NCBI GenBank assembly: GCA_003153315.1
Contig: PLYA01000040.1
Location: 1 to 64,000, forward strand
Direction of reading: 5' to 3'
Length of the DNA stretch: 64,000 bases
DNA from: Bacteroidota bacterium
GTDB taxonomy: Bacteria; Bacteroidota; Bacteroidia; B-17B0; Aurantibacillaceae
Below are positions 16,614-26,030 of this stretch, piece by piece (the first letter of the stretch is position 1; every line of letters begins with the position of its first letter). The position numbers were made by a program, and so were the translations under genes. The notes beneath the pieces were generated by a model. The model did not search any database and was not told the origin of the DNA. It saw only the letters and a program-made list of their open reading frames with translations.

Positions 16614-19600
16614 ATGAAAAGACTTTTACTTTATATAGTAGTACTTCTATCTTTTAGAAATGTTTATTCTCAAGGTGTGCCTTATAAAATAAGCAGCGAT
16701 AATTATCATAAGCTAAAAAAAGAAGGTAAACTTACGGGCGGAGAGCGTATTTATAATGCCACCGGTGCCACTCAAGAGCTGCATATAACTAATACATCAA
16801 AAGAAAGTGCGCGTAATAATACTAACAATAGTGTAATGGCAACACCTTGTAATTGCTGGATACCACGCGATGGCACTTTTTCGGCAGTTCCCTTTGACTT
16901 AGGTAGCCCACCATATTATAGTAATGATGATGGTTCTACTGTAGGAATAACCCTACCTTTTAATTTTTGTTTATATGGCAATACAGTTGGAGGTGCGAGC
17001 AACCAGATGTATATTAATAATAATGGAAATATTTCGTTTGGGTCTTCTTATTCAACTTTTTCTCCGGTTGGCTTTCCCAGTTCTTTGTATACAATGATAG
17101 CTCCTTTTTGGGGCGATGTTGATACAGAAAATCCTCCTACCAATGGAGGGGTTGTGTATTATAAACTAACCCCTACTTATTTAATAGTTCAGTGGGACAG
17201 CGTAGGCGTATTTGATCATACCGGGCAGGTAAATACTTTTCAATTAATTATTACTGACGGAACAGACCCTATACTGCCTGCCGGAAATAATATTTCATTC
17301 TGTTATGGAGAAATGCAATGGACTACCGGAGATGCTTCTAATGGAGGAGGTACTGGTTTTGATGGAACACCTGCCGATCCGGCTACCGTGGGATTAAATA
17401 AAGGAGACGGCACTACATTTACCCAAATAGGTCAGTTTGGTGTTCCCGGCAGTACTTACGCTGGTTCTACCGGAATCAGTGGCGTTGGTTGGCTTGCCGG
17501 GCAATCTTTTTATTTTAATTCTTGTGGCGCGGGAGGTAATTTGCCGCCTGTAGTAACCAGCGGAGGTCCTCCTTCTGCCTGTGTGGGAGATACATTAACC
17601 ATTTGTTCCATAGGCGGTACATTGGTTCACACAGTTAGTTTTATTCCTCCCTCAACCAGCGGAAGTGTATCCGTGACTGCCACTTCACCCAGCGTAGGGG
17701 CTGACTTTTCGGTAACAAATTCTACTTCCGGGGCAAGTGCTTCGTTAACTTTTCAGGTGAATAGCACTGGCTTAACAGCAGGATATTATACGGTAACCGT
17801 AACAGCAACCAATGACGTTCCTTTAAGTACCACAATTAATTATATTATTCATGTAGTAAATGGCACCTCCTTTCCAAGTCCCGCTATAGTAGTAACTCCT
17901 TCGGTTAATTGTGGTAGCACTCCTTCGGTAGTTACCTTAACTAATAGCAGTAGTTATACTACTTATACGTGGAGTACAGGGGCAACTACCCCTAGTATTA
18001 CGGTGGCTAACACAAGCACCGTTCAGGTTGCTGTTTCGCAAGCTGGTTGTGTAAATACGGGTTCGGTAGCTATACAAATATCTCCCTCTCCAACCATTAC
18101 TGTGAATAGTCCTACGATATGTGTGGGCACCACAGCTACTTTAACGGCAGGTGGCGCAGTTACTTATACATGGAACCCTTCGGCAACGCTAAGTAGTGAT
18201 ACCGGAACTATTGTAACGGGTACACCTACCGCAACCACTCATTATACTGTTACTGGAAGAGATGGAAATGGTTGCAAAGACTCAACAATCACAACTATTG
18301 CTGTAAATACCTCACCAACTATAACCGCTACAAGTTCCACGATATGTGTAGGACAACAAACAGCCACTTTAACCGCAGGCGGCGCAGTTACTTATATATG
18401 GAATACAGGGGCAACCACTTCCACTATAACGGCAAGCCCAATAACTACTACAAGTTATACAGTTACTGGAACAAGTGCAAGTTCTTGTACGGCAATAGCC
18501 GTTGGAACAATATCTGTTACTCCTTTACCTACCACAACAGTCAATTTGGGTACAATATGTCCAGGGAATACGACTACCTTAACAGCTGGTGGAGCAACCA
18601 ATTATACCTGGACTCCAAATACAGGACTTACTTTTACCTCTAATTCGGTGGCAGTTGCCAACCCACCTACTACAACTGCCTATACCATTATAGGAGCTAT
18701 AGGTACTTGTACATCATTAGCAACAACAACCGTAAGTATTATTTCTGCTATTACACCAACAGTAACCAGTAGTACCCCCTGTGCAAATCAAACATTAACT
18801 TTAACGTGTACTCCTGCTACTTATACAAACTATGCCTGGTCAGGACCTAACCTATATACCTCAGCCGTTCCAAACCCAATTAGAACAGGGGTAACAGCAG
18901 CCGATGCCGGAACTTATACTTTACATGTTACTGATGCCGGTGGTTGTACCAATGTTGCTATGGTAAATGTTGTAGTTAATCCACTTCCGGTTGTTACCGC
19001 AAATGCATCACCTGCCTGTTTGCATCAAACGGTTAATTTAAGTTGTACTCCAAATGGAGATATTTATTCATGGTCGTTTGGAGGCGTGGCATTCTCTAAT
19101 TCACAAAATCCGTCTATAGCAAATGTAACAATAGCTGCAACAGGGCAATACGAAGTAACTGTAACCGATGGGCATGGTTGCTCAAATGGAAACACTATAC
19201 AGGTTTCTGTTTATCCATTACCCATAGTAACAGTTGCCTCACCACTATCAATATGTATATCTTCTACCGGAACATTGACTGCTTCCGGAGCACTTAATTA
19301 TATATGGAATCCTGTTACTGATTTAAATTCCAACGTAGGAAATCAGGTTCTGCTAACTCCTACCTCTATGCCGATTCATACATATACTATAACTGGCCAA
19401 GATGCAAATGGTTGTGTGAATACAGCTATTACAAGTATAATAATAAATGAATTACCTATCGTAAGTATAGCTCCTGATTCAACTAAAGGATGTACACCAC
19501 AGTGTGCAACATACACCGTTATGAATAATCCGGCAGCTAAAAGTTATAATTGGAATTTTGGAAACGGACAGACCAAAATGTTTTTACCCCCAAACAATAC

Positions 19601-20249
19601 TGCAACGATATGTTATACCACATCGGGTAATTATTTGATACAACTTACATTAACAGATATAAACGGATGTGTGAATACGGCAACAGCTAATGTAATAACC
19701 TATCCGATTCCTGTTCCTGAGTTTGCTTATACACCAAATCCTGCAATGATTTTAACACCTAATATACAATTCCTTAATCAGTCGTCTGGAGCAATCATAA
19801 CAAGTTATAATTGGAACTTTGGCGATGCTTCGGGTATGGGTTCCACGTTATATAACCCTAATTATACTTATTTAGATACGGGAACTTATTATATTACTTT
19901 AACAGATACTTCTATTAACGGGTGTTCAGCAAGTATTGTAAAACCTCTTGTAATAGAACCTGATGTTACTTTATATGTACCTACTGCTTTTACGCCAAAC
20001 GGTGATGGAAAAAATGAAATTTTTAAAGCACAAGGTGATGGAATTCTTGCATTTAAGATGTACGTTTTTGATCGGTGGGGCAATACTGTTTTTACAACTA
20101 CTGATATTGATATTGGTTGGAATGGAAGGCGCAATAATACAGGAGGAGAAACAGTACAAGAAGATATATATGTTTGGAAGATAGATTTAAGTAATGTGAA
20201 TAATAAACAGGGCAGGTCTTATACAGGTATTGTTACCTTATTGAAATAA
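16614..20249 (+). CDS. Giant T9SS-secreted adhesin-like protein: NIDO, Ig-like modules, PKD, gliding-motility C-terminal domain
   Basis: 1211 residues from MKRLLLYIVVLLSFRNVYSQ, the signal-peptide Met; a possible TAATTTTG -7 box is at 16598-16605. Residues about 80-305 resemble a nidogen-like (NIDO) domain (GNISFGSSYSTFSP; MIAPFWGDVDT; YLIVQWDSVGVFDH; FQLIITDGTDP). There follow Ig-like modules of the same kind as in the previous gene (TICVGTTATLTAGGAVTYTW), two PKD-like domains (YNWNFGNGQ; YNWNFGDASG) and the gliding-motility-associated sorting domain about 1116-1211 (LYVPTAFTPNGDGKNEIFK). The last third aligns with the last third of the upstream gene even at the DNA level, for example around 15203 versus 19060, indicating duplication or gene conversion. 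It ends 2 bp from the convergent mpl stop. Confidence 0.9.
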   Translation: MKRLLLYIVVLLSFRNVYSQGVPYKISSDNYHKLKKEGKLTGGERIYNATGATQELHITNTSKESARNNTNNSVMATPCNCWIPRDGTFSAVPFDLGSPPYYSNDDGSTVGITLPFNFCLYGNTVGGASNQMYINNNGNISFGSSYSTFSPVGFPSSLYTMIAPFWGDVDTENPPTNGGVVYYKLTPTYLIVQWDSVGVFDHTGQVNTFQLIITDGTDPILPAGNNISFCYGEMQWTTGDASNGGGTGFDGTPADPATVGLNKGDGTTFTQIGQFGVPGSTYAGSTGISGVGWLAGQSFYFNSCGAGGNLPPVVTSGGPPSACVGDTLTICSIGGTLVHTVSFIPPSTSGSVSVTATSPSVGADFSVTNSTSGASASLTFQVNSTGLTAGYYTVTVTATNDVPLSTTINYIIHVVNGTSFPSPAIVVTPSVNCGSTPSVVTLTNSSSYTTYTWSTGATTPSITVANTSTVQVAVSQAGCVNTGSVAIQISPSPTITVNSPTICVGTTATLTAGGAVTYTWNPSATLSSDTGTIVTGTPTATTHYTVTGRDGNGCKDSTITTIAVNTSPTITATSSTICVGQQTATLTAGGAVTYIWNTGATTSTITASPITTTSYTVTGTSASSCTAIAVGTISVTPLPTTTVNLGTICPGNTTTLTAGGATNYTWTPNTGLTFTSNSVAVANPPTTTAYTIIGAIGTCTSLATTTVSIISAITPTVTSSTPCANQTLTLTCTPATYTNYAWSGPNLYTSAVPNPIRTGVTAADAGTYTLHVTDAGGCTNVAMVNVVVNPLPVVTANASPACLHQTVNLSCTPNGDIYSWSFGGVAFSNSQNPSIANVTIAATGQYEVTVTDGHGCSNGNTIQVSVYPLPIVTVASPLSICISSTGTLTASGALNYIWNPVTDLNSNVGNQVLLTPTSMPIHTYTITGQDANGCVNTAITSIIINELPIVSIAPDSTKGCTPQCATYTVMNNPAAKSYNWNFGNGQTKMFLPPNNTATICYTTSGNYLIQLTLTDINGCVNTATANVITYPIPVPEFAYTPNPAMILTPNIQFLNQSSGAIITSYNWNFGDASGMGSTLYNPNYTYLDTGTYYITLTDTSINGCSASIVKPLVIEPDVTLYVPTAFTPNGDGKNEIFKAQGDGILAFKMYVFDRWGNTVFTTTDIDIGWNGRRNNTGGETVQEDIYVWKIDLSNVNNKQGRSYTGIVTLLK

Positions 20250-20251
20250 TC

Positions 20252-21610
20252 TTATTTAATTAATTCATTGGATAGAGTGGCAAAATCTACTCCGTCAAAG
20301 TTACCCGAAGTCATCATTAAAAGGTTTTTGTTTTTCCAACTGATTGCCTTCAAATAATCGGTTACCTGTTTCGATTGGGTAAATACTTTTAGCTTCTCAT
20401 CACCAAAAGATTCTTTTACCTGCTCAATAGTAATGGATTTTAGTTTCTTATGTTCTATTGTATGTGGATTAAAATATACAATAGCATCATCTGCATGTTT
20501 CATACAATCTTTATATTCTTTCAAAAAATTCTCATTCAAACTGCTAAAGGTATGTAACTCCATACAAGCCACTAAATGTCTGCTGGGGTATTGAGCCTTC
20601 ATAGCTTCTATAGTGGCTTTTAGTTTCGAAGGCGAGTGTGCAAAATCTTTATAGAAAGCAAAGTTGGGAGTAATTTTTACTTGCTCTAGTCTTTTTGCTG
20701 CACCGGTAAAACTTTGAATGGCTTCATAAAACAAATCGTTGTTGATCCCTAATTTTTCACAAACCAAACGCGCGCCTTCTAAATTCATCAGGTTATGGTC
20801 GCCAAATATTTTAAGCGAGATTTTCTTGTCGTTATGAATCAGGTAGGTTGTTCCGTTTTCAATGCTATATGGAGGAACTGCATAAGGCGTTTTACTTATT
20901 GGAGCTTGCGTTGTTTCTACTAGGTTTTTTAATTCAGTATCTGCTGCACAATACATAAGACTTCCATTAGGTTCTATTAAATGAATGAATTTTTCGAACT
21001 GTTCTACATAACTTTTATAAGTAGGAAACACATTAATATGATCCCAGGCTATACCGCTAATGATGGCAATATTGGGTTTATATAAATGAAACTTGGGGCG
21101 TTTATCTATAGGTGAAGCCAAATACTCATCTCCTTCAAAAACAGCTATGGGGGCTTCTTTGGTGAGTTTCACCATGGTGTCAAAGCCTTGTAATTGTGCG
21201 CCTACTAAATAATCAAAATCCTTTCCGGCATGTTTAAGCACGTGAAGAATCATAGAAGTAATAGTAGTCTTGCCATGACTACCGCCTACCACAACCCGTA
21301 TCTTATCTTTGGTTTGCTCATACATGTATTCGGGATACGAGAAAATACGTAGACCCAATTCCTTTGCCCGAATCAATTCAGGATTGTCTTCTCTAGCATG
21401 CATTCCTAAAATAACGGCATCATAACTCTTATCTAATTTCTCGGGAAACCAACCATCCTTTTCCGGCAATAAACCTTGCTTTTGCAAACGTGTGCGTGAG
21501 GGTTCTTTAATTTCATCATCAGAGCCTGTAACTATATAACCCTTGTTTTTCATGGCAAGCGCCATGTTGTGCATCACGCTTCCGCCAATAGCAATAAAAT
21601 GAATTTTCAT
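20252..21610 (-). CDS. mpl: UDP-N-acetylmuramate:L-alanyl-gamma-D-glutamyl-meso-diaminopimelate ligase
   Basis: 452 residues. Rossmann-like start MKIHFIAIGGSVMHNMALAM, ATP-binding P-loop GGSHGKTT at 109-116, substrate and Mg segments (VFEGDEYLASPIDKRPKFHLY, IISGIAWDHINVFPT) and the C-terminal domain with FYKDFAHSPSKLKATIEA. This is a Mur ligase of the Mpl branch, which re-attaches the recycled tripeptide to UDP-MurNAc instead of building it stepwise; MurC differs in the region between the P-loop and the central domain. It implies meso-DAP peptidoglycan and muropeptide recycling. Monocistronic, convergent with the adhesin gene. Confidence 0.92.
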   Translation of the reverse strand: MKIHFIAIGGSVMHNMALAMKNKGYIVTGSDDEIKEPSRTRLQKQGLLPEKDGWFPEKLDKSYDAVILGMHAREDNPELIRAKELGLRIFSYPEYMYEQTKDKIRVVVGGSHGKTTITSMILHVLKHAGKDFDYLVGAQLQGFDTMVKLTKEAPIAVFEGDEYLASPIDKRPKFHLYKPNIAIISGIAWDHINVFPTYKSYVEQFEKFIHLIEPNGSLMYCAADTELKNLVETTQAPISKTPYAVPPYSIENGTTYLIHNDKKISLKIFGDHNLMNLEGARLVCEKLGINNDLFYEAIQSFTGAAKRLEQVKITPNFAFYKDFAHSPSKLKATIEAMKAQYPSRHLVACMELHTFSSLNENFLKEYKDCMKHADDAIVYFNPHTIEHKKLKSITIEQVKESFGDEKLKVFTQSKQVTDYLKAISWKNKNLLMMTSGNFDGVDFATLSNELIK

Positions 21611-21770
21611 ATGTCGTTATCGTATTTTTTTAATTGTCATAAGGTATAGCCTTGTTATCCATATTTATTGTTTTTTGGAAACAAGGCTATTTCATACTTC
21701 TAAGTAAGCTTTAAATAAAAAGCAATTCAAGCAAAGCACTTCCTAATTATTCACATATTTTTGTTGACAC

Positions 21771-22364
21771 ATGTACAGCTACTTTATTATTTACAAGCCA
21801 TACAAAATGTTGTCGCAGTTTGTGCGCATACCTAAAAAGAAAGTATTGGCAGATTTGGATTATACGTTTCCCGAAGGAACAAACGCCTTAGGAAGATTAG
21901 ATGAAAACAGCGAAGGCTTATTAATTTTAAGCAACAACAAACAACTCACCCATTTATTGCTAAAGCCTGAGAACCTGCATACCCGTGTGTATTGGGTGCA
22001 AGTGCATGGAAAAGTTGCTACTGAAACCTTGCAGAAATTAGAAGGAGGCATTACTATTCGCATGCATAAGGAAGATTATTTTACCAAACCTTGCCTGGCT
22101 AAAGTAATTGATACCCCAACTAACTTAGCTAAACGAGGACACCCGGTTAGTGAAGATAAAATTACGACCTGGATTGAGCTGGTACTAACCGAAGGTAAAT
22201 TCCATCAGGTGCGCAAAATGACGGCTGCAGTTGGGCACCAAACTATGCGACTGATTAGGGTAGCTATTGAAGACGTTCTTTTAAACAATATGAAACCCGG
22301 CGAAGTAAAAGAGATAAAGCAGGAAGAACTTTATAATAAATTGAAAATTAATTTGCCAAAATAA
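21771..22364 (+). CDS. rluE: 23S rRNA pseudouridine synthase, RsuA/RluE family
   Basis: 197 residues without an S4 domain. MYSYFIIYKPYKMLSQF is the RluE-type start, and NALGRLDENSEGLLILSN carries the catalytic Asp44. Later blocks are YWVQVHGKV and LTEGKFHQVRKMTAAVGHQTMRLIRVAI, which match the RsuA-family GxxRQVRxMxxxxGxxxxxLxR motif. In E. coli RluE modifies U2457 of 23S rRNA; same target here is by homology only. TATTTTTG at 21756-21763 could be the -7 box, which would leave almost no leader. The shared hairpin at 22369-22395 ends the message. Confidence 0.88.
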   Translation: MYSYFIIYKPYKMLSQFVRIPKKKVLADLDYTFPEGTNALGRLDENSEGLLILSNNKQLTHLLLKPENLHTRVYWVQVHGKVATETLQKLEGGITIRMHKEDYFTKPCLAKVIDTPTNLAKRGHPVSEDKITTWIELVLTEGKFHQVRKMTAAVGHQTMRLIRVAIEDVLLNNMKPGEVKEIKQEELYNKLKINLPK

Positions 22365-22368
22365 AAAA

Positions 22369-22395
22369 GAGGAAGCAATTAGTTATTGCTTCCTC
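22369..22395. terminator. Bidirectional terminator between rluE and the T9SS gene
   Basis: A perfect 11-bp stem (GAGGAAGCAAT / ATTGCTTCCTC) with a 5-nt loop sits between the convergent rluE and T9SS genes. It has A-tract flanks on the left, so the minus-strand transcript gets a T-run. It serves both genes. Confidence 0.8.
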
Positions 22396-22417
22396 TGTTG
22401 TTAATAAAAACAATTTA

Positions 22418-23854
22418 TTAGTTAAAACTTACAATAACTTTTTGCATAGTAATTCTTCCACTTGAGTTTACTTGTACAAAATAAGCACCTGCTGTATTTA
22501 TTTTTATGTTAGCATAGTCTGCCTGCTTTATAATTTGCGCGCTTACTTCTTGCCCATATATATTATATACACGAATTAAATCAAATGTTTTGATATTACT
22601 TACTGTAAACAAACCATCATTAGATGGATTAGGGAAAACGCTTATGCCCGCATTAGCATTATATAATTTAATACCCGCAAATGGTTGAGATTTAAAGTGA
22701 GCCTCATCTACCTTAAAATCAGAACCAATAAAACTAAGCGCGGAATCTCTATAAGATGATGATTGAAAAGAAACAATAACAGTATCAATAAGGTTAAAAG
22801 TATTAAAAGGAATTTCTACATATTTATATGTTGCAGAGGCTAAAAGAGGTGAGCCGGTACTCCAAACACTATTTCCGTTCTTTTTAAAATTTAAACCTGC
22901 TGAAGCGGTATCATTTCCCGAAGGGAAATATTTATAATAAAATGCCAAAGTATCTATTTGGTTAGTAAAAGGGTAACCGCCTCTTTGACAGTTGGGTCCG
23001 CCGCAATTATTTAAAGAATATCCTGTACTAATTCCTGCGGAATTGGCGGCGGGTATATTATTATTACCCTTGCCTCCCAGAAATGTTTTTAACTCCATCG
23101 CATAAGTACCCGCTTCTTTATCGGTAGTTTGAAGAATACCACTACCCTGATCGTCAGTTTGCATATACCAGTTATTAGGTTTATTAGCTGTTTGGCTTTG
23201 CCAGTTCTCAAAATCACCGTTAAAATCAACCGGCTGGCTTACACCTCCTGTAAATGAAAGACTGTCTAACTGCAACATGCTTCCGTTTTTTTGAATATTA
23301 TCAAAAACATCACTTGATATAGCTGCTAATATCATCGTATCCGGTGTTCCGCTTATTGAGGGAGAAAAAGTAATTGAGAATGGCGTATAGGTACTGTGCA
23401 CCCCATAAAATTTATGCATGTATAAGCCAAGGCAGCTACCTGCATGTTTAAATGCAACTAAAATACCAGCAGAATCGCCTGCAACCACATTAGACTTGTA
23501 ATATCCATGTAAACCTGTTGGGATTTGGTTATATGGAATTCCACCTGACCATTGGCAAGGGTTGTTTCCATTAGGATTACTGGCATTCATTATATAACCA
23601 AGACAAGTATCGGTTCCAACATTTGTAGTTAATTGAACAGCATAACTACCATGATAAGCATCGGTAGTTTTTATACAATTAATGGCAGAATTACATTTGA
23701 AAAATGTACTAGGGTTAGACCCTATATAAAATTGAGGTACATTGTAGGTAGTAGATGTCCAACTTTCAAAATTCCCATTTGGAATTGCATTTTGTGCTTG
23801 CATGGTAACATTATTAATTATACCAACACAGATTAAGTAAATAATTTTCTTCAT
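22418..23854 (-). CDS. T9SS type A sorting-domain protein with two tandem carbohydrate-binding-like domains
   Basis: 478 residues. The signal peptide ends at about residue 20 (NNVTMQAQ). Two similar domains follow, about 24-205 and 210-395, each opening with a NGNFE(S/N)W segment and containing YHGSYAVQL / EAGTYAMEL, GYYKSNVVAGDSAG / FYYKYFPSGNDTAS and a final strand set, like PCMD/CBM-type jelly rolls. The last 80 residues, GISVFPNPSNDGLFTV through YGQEV and the terminal INTAGAYFVQV, are the type A T9SS sorting domain. The protein is therefore predicted to be exported and probably glycan- or surface-bound; the ligand is unknown. It is monocistronic. Confidence 0.82.
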   Translation of the reverse strand: MKKIIYLICVGIINNVTMQAQNAIPNGNFESWTSTTYNVPQFYIGSNPSTFFKCNSAINCIKTTDAYHGSYAVQLTTNVGTDTCLGYIMNASNPNGNNPCQWSGGIPYNQIPTGLHGYYKSNVVAGDSAGILVAFKHAGSCLGLYMHKFYGVHSTYTPFSITFSPSISGTPDTMILAAISSDVFDNIQKNGSMLQLDSLSFTGGVSQPVDFNGDFENWQSQTANKPNNWYMQTDDQGSGILQTTDKEAGTYAMELKTFLGGKGNNNIPAANSAGISTGYSLNNCGGPNCQRGGYPFTNQIDTLAFYYKYFPSGNDTASAGLNFKKNGNSVWSTGSPLLASATYKYVEIPFNTFNLIDTVIVSFQSSSYRDSALSFIGSDFKVDEAHFKSQPFAGIKLYNANAGISVFPNPSNDGLFTVSNIKTFDLIRVYNIYGQEVSAQIIKQADYANIKINTAGAYFVQVNSSGRITMQKVIVSFN

Positions 23855-23931
23855 GTTTAAATGGTTTTAGAATTTATTAATGTAAAGATAATTAATTTTT
23901 AAAAACCGAGCCGGAAACTTAATAATCTTGG

Positions 23932-24786
23932 TTAACTATTTTGAAGATGATAGTTTATCAAGCCCTCCATAGGAGATTGTAATATAATTCCCTGCTTTAA
24001 ACCTCGCTCTTGCATTACCTGATATAATTGCTCTTTAAAATGCAACGCAACCGATCCTACAAAATTTATTTCAACCTGTTTGTGTAAACTGTATTTTTCA
24101 ACCTGATGCGTAAAGAAATCGGCAAAGCATTGTTTAATTAAATTTTGTATAAAAGTATGTTGCCGGTAATTAGCAATAACTTTTGTATAAGAAGCCAGAA
24201 ACCTTTGAGGCATAGGCTTTTTATACACATTCTCCAAGATAGTTTCTTTATCAAACTCTGGCAGAGCAGATAAAGCTGTTTGTAATTCTTTAGGCAACCC
24301 ATCCTCCAGATAATACTGAAGCAGTGCTTTACCAATATGCGCACCGCTTCCGTGGTCGCCAAAAAAATAACCTAAAGATAAAAGGTTCTCTTTAATTTGT
24401 TTTCCATCAAAATAACAACTGTTGCTACCTGTACCCAAAATGCAGGCAATACCGGGTTTGTTTCCGCAAAGCGCAATGGCTGCTGCATACAAATCGTGGT
24501 TAACGGTTATGTGTGCCTTAGTAAAAACAGCTGCTAAAGCATCGTGCATTAGCTGTATCTTCCCTTCGGTAGAACAACCCGTTCCGTAGTAAAAAACCTG
24601 AAGTGTGTTATTGTTTTGTTGCTGCAAAACTTCTGCACTTAATTCTGACAGCATAATTTTTGTCATCGCCTCAGCCGTTTGAAAAGAAGGACTAAAGCCT
24701 TGTGTATGGTTTTCGGCAATTACTTTTTTGTTATTGGTTAAAGTCCAGGTTGTTTTGGTACTTCCGCTATCGGCAATTAAAATCAT
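23932..24786 (-). CDS. BadF/BadG-type ASKHA kinase, N-acetylglucosamine-kinase-like
   Basis: 284 residues. MILIADSGSTKTTWTL carries the phosphate-1 motif DSGSTKT at residues 5-11, followed by GIACILGTGSNSCYFDG (phosphate-2 motif GTGSNS) and FGDHGSGAHIGK, and NFVGSVALHF near the C-terminus (adenosine motif). These are the motifs of BadF/BadG/BcrA/BcrD-family ATPases, whose short single-domain members in Bacteroidota are annotated N-acetylglucosamine or glucosamine kinases. The role in amino-sugar recycling is inferred and would fit with the Mpl recycling gene nearby. TAGCTTTG on the minus strand at 24818-24825 is a possible -7 box. Confidence 0.8.
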   Translation of the reverse strand: MILIADSGSTKTTWTLTNNKKVIAENHTQGFSPSFQTAEAMTKIMLSELSAEVLQQQNNNTLQVFYYGTGCSTEGKIQLMHDALAAVFTKAHITVNHDLYAAAIALCGNKPGIACILGTGSNSCYFDGKQIKENLLSLGYFFGDHGSGAHIGKALLQYYLEDGLPKELQTALSALPEFDKETILENVYKKPMPQRFLASYTKVIANYRQHTFIQNLIKQCFADFFTHQVEKYSLHKQVEINFVGSVALHFKEQLYQVMQERGLKQGIILQSPMEGLINYHLQNS

Positions 24787-24832
24787 TTTTAAGTTTTACT
24801 TTTATCGCTCAGTTTACAAAGCTAAATATATT

Positions 24833-25300
24833 ATGCAAAAAATATTGTTTGTGTGTTTGGGTAATATTTGCCGTTCTCCTTTAGGTGAAGGAATTATGTT
24901 GCATTTTATTAAGGAAAAGAATCTACATCATAGCTTACAGGTAGATTCTGCAGGTACTGCCGGTTATCATATCAATGAAGCACCCGACCACCGAACCATT
25001 GCCAATGCTAAAAAGAATGGGGTCGACATCAGTAAATTACGGGCTCGTAAATTTAATACAGAGGATTTTGATGCCTTTGATAAAATATATGTGATGGATA
25101 CCAATAACTATAAAGATGTATTAGCTCTTACAAAAAATACGGCACATAAAAATAAAGTGGATTATTTGTTGAATGTATTACAACCTCATCAAAACAAACA
25201 CGTGCCCGACCCCTATTATGGAAATGAAGAGGATTTTGAAGAAGTATTTCAGTTGGTGTATAAAGCCTGTGATAAAATACTGGAAGATATAAAGCCTTAA
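24833..25300 (+). CDS. Low-molecular-weight protein tyrosine phosphatase
   Basis: 155 residues from MQKILFVCLGNICRSPLGEG. The active-site loop CxxxxxRS is at Cys8-Arg14-Ser15, and the general-acid segment VPDPYYG occurs at about 124-130 with Asp126. Both are complete. These enzymes dephosphorylate phosphotyrosine, including tyrosine-kinase autokinase domains of exopolysaccharide systems, though many act as house-cleaning phosphatases. A longer open frame upstream to 24728 has no signal of being coding and overlaps the divergent kinase gene, so I discard it. Confidence 0.92.
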   Translation: MQKILFVCLGNICRSPLGEGIMLHFIKEKNLHHSLQVDSAGTAGYHINEAPDHRTIANAKKNGVDISKLRARKFNTEDFDAFDKIYVMDTNNYKDVLALTKNTAHKNKVDYLLNVLQPHQNKHVPDPYYGNEEDFEEVFQLVYKACDKILEDIKP

Positions 25301-25366
25301 TATTGTTGAAAGTATTAATAGCATAAAAATAAATTAAAAATTACTTTTACCAAAAACTAAATAAGT

Positions 25367-26014
25367 ATGAAATTTTTTATTGATACAGCAAACTTAGCAC
25401 AGATTAAAGAAGCACAAGATATGGGTGTGCTTGACGGAGTAACTACCAACCCCTCTTTAATGGCTAAAGAAGGCATTAAGGGACAAAACAATATTTTGAA
25501 ACACTATGTGGATATCTGCAATATTACCACCGGTGATGTAAGTGCCGAAGTAATTGCTACTGATTTTGAAGGTATGGTAAGCGAAGGTGAATCTCTTGCT
25601 CAACTACACGAGCGCATTGTGGTAAAAATACCGATGATAAAAGACGGTATAAAAGCCATCAAATATTTTACCGAAAAAGGAATTAAAACTAATTGCACCT
25701 TGGTATTCTCTGCCGGACAAGCCTTATTGGCTGCTAAAGCGGGTGCAACTTATGTTTCTCCGTTTATAGGAAGATTAGATGATGTAAGTACCGATGGTTT
25801 AAGTTTAATTGATGACATCAGGCTTATTTACGACAATTACGGTTTTGAAACACAAATATTAGCCGCTTCTATACGCCACCCTATGCACATAATAGATTGT
25901 GCTAAATTGGGTGCTGATGTGGCTACTTGTCCGTTAAGTGCTATTATGGCTTTACTTAATCACCCATTAACTACCAGTGGTTTGGCTCAGTTTTTAGCTG
26001 ATGCTAAAAAGTAG
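25367..26014 (+). CDS. fsa: Fructose-6-phosphate aldolase / transaldolase (FSA-TalC family)
   Basis: 215 residues. MKFFIDTANLAQIKEAQDMGVLDGVTTNPSL is the FSA/TalC signature, with the TTNP block at 26-29 and the Schiff-base Lys87 in RIVVKIPM. Also present are TNCTLVFSAGQALLAAKAGATYVSPFIGRLDD. The short FSA/TalC subgroup contains both true transaldolases and fructose-6-phosphate aldolases; the sequence by eye does not separate them, so the gene symbol is tentative. Monocistronic, about 65 bp after the phosphatase gene. Confidence 0.85.
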   Translation: MKFFIDTANLAQIKEAQDMGVLDGVTTNPSLMAKEGIKGQNNILKHYVDICNITTGDVSAEVIATDFEGMVSEGESLAQLHERIVVKIPMIKDGIKAIKYFTEKGIKTNCTLVFSAGQALLAAKAGATYVSPFIGRLDDVSTDGLSLIDDIRLIYDNYGFETQILAASIRHPMHIIDCAKLGADVATCPLSAIMALLNHPLTTSGLAQFLADAKK

Positions 26015-26030
26015 TTTGTAGCAGGTTTAA

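Noticed and set aside
24728-24832. N-terminal extension of the tyrosine phosphatase
   Set aside because: The enzyme motif begins at the Met at 24833, and the upstream region overlaps the divergent kinase gene.
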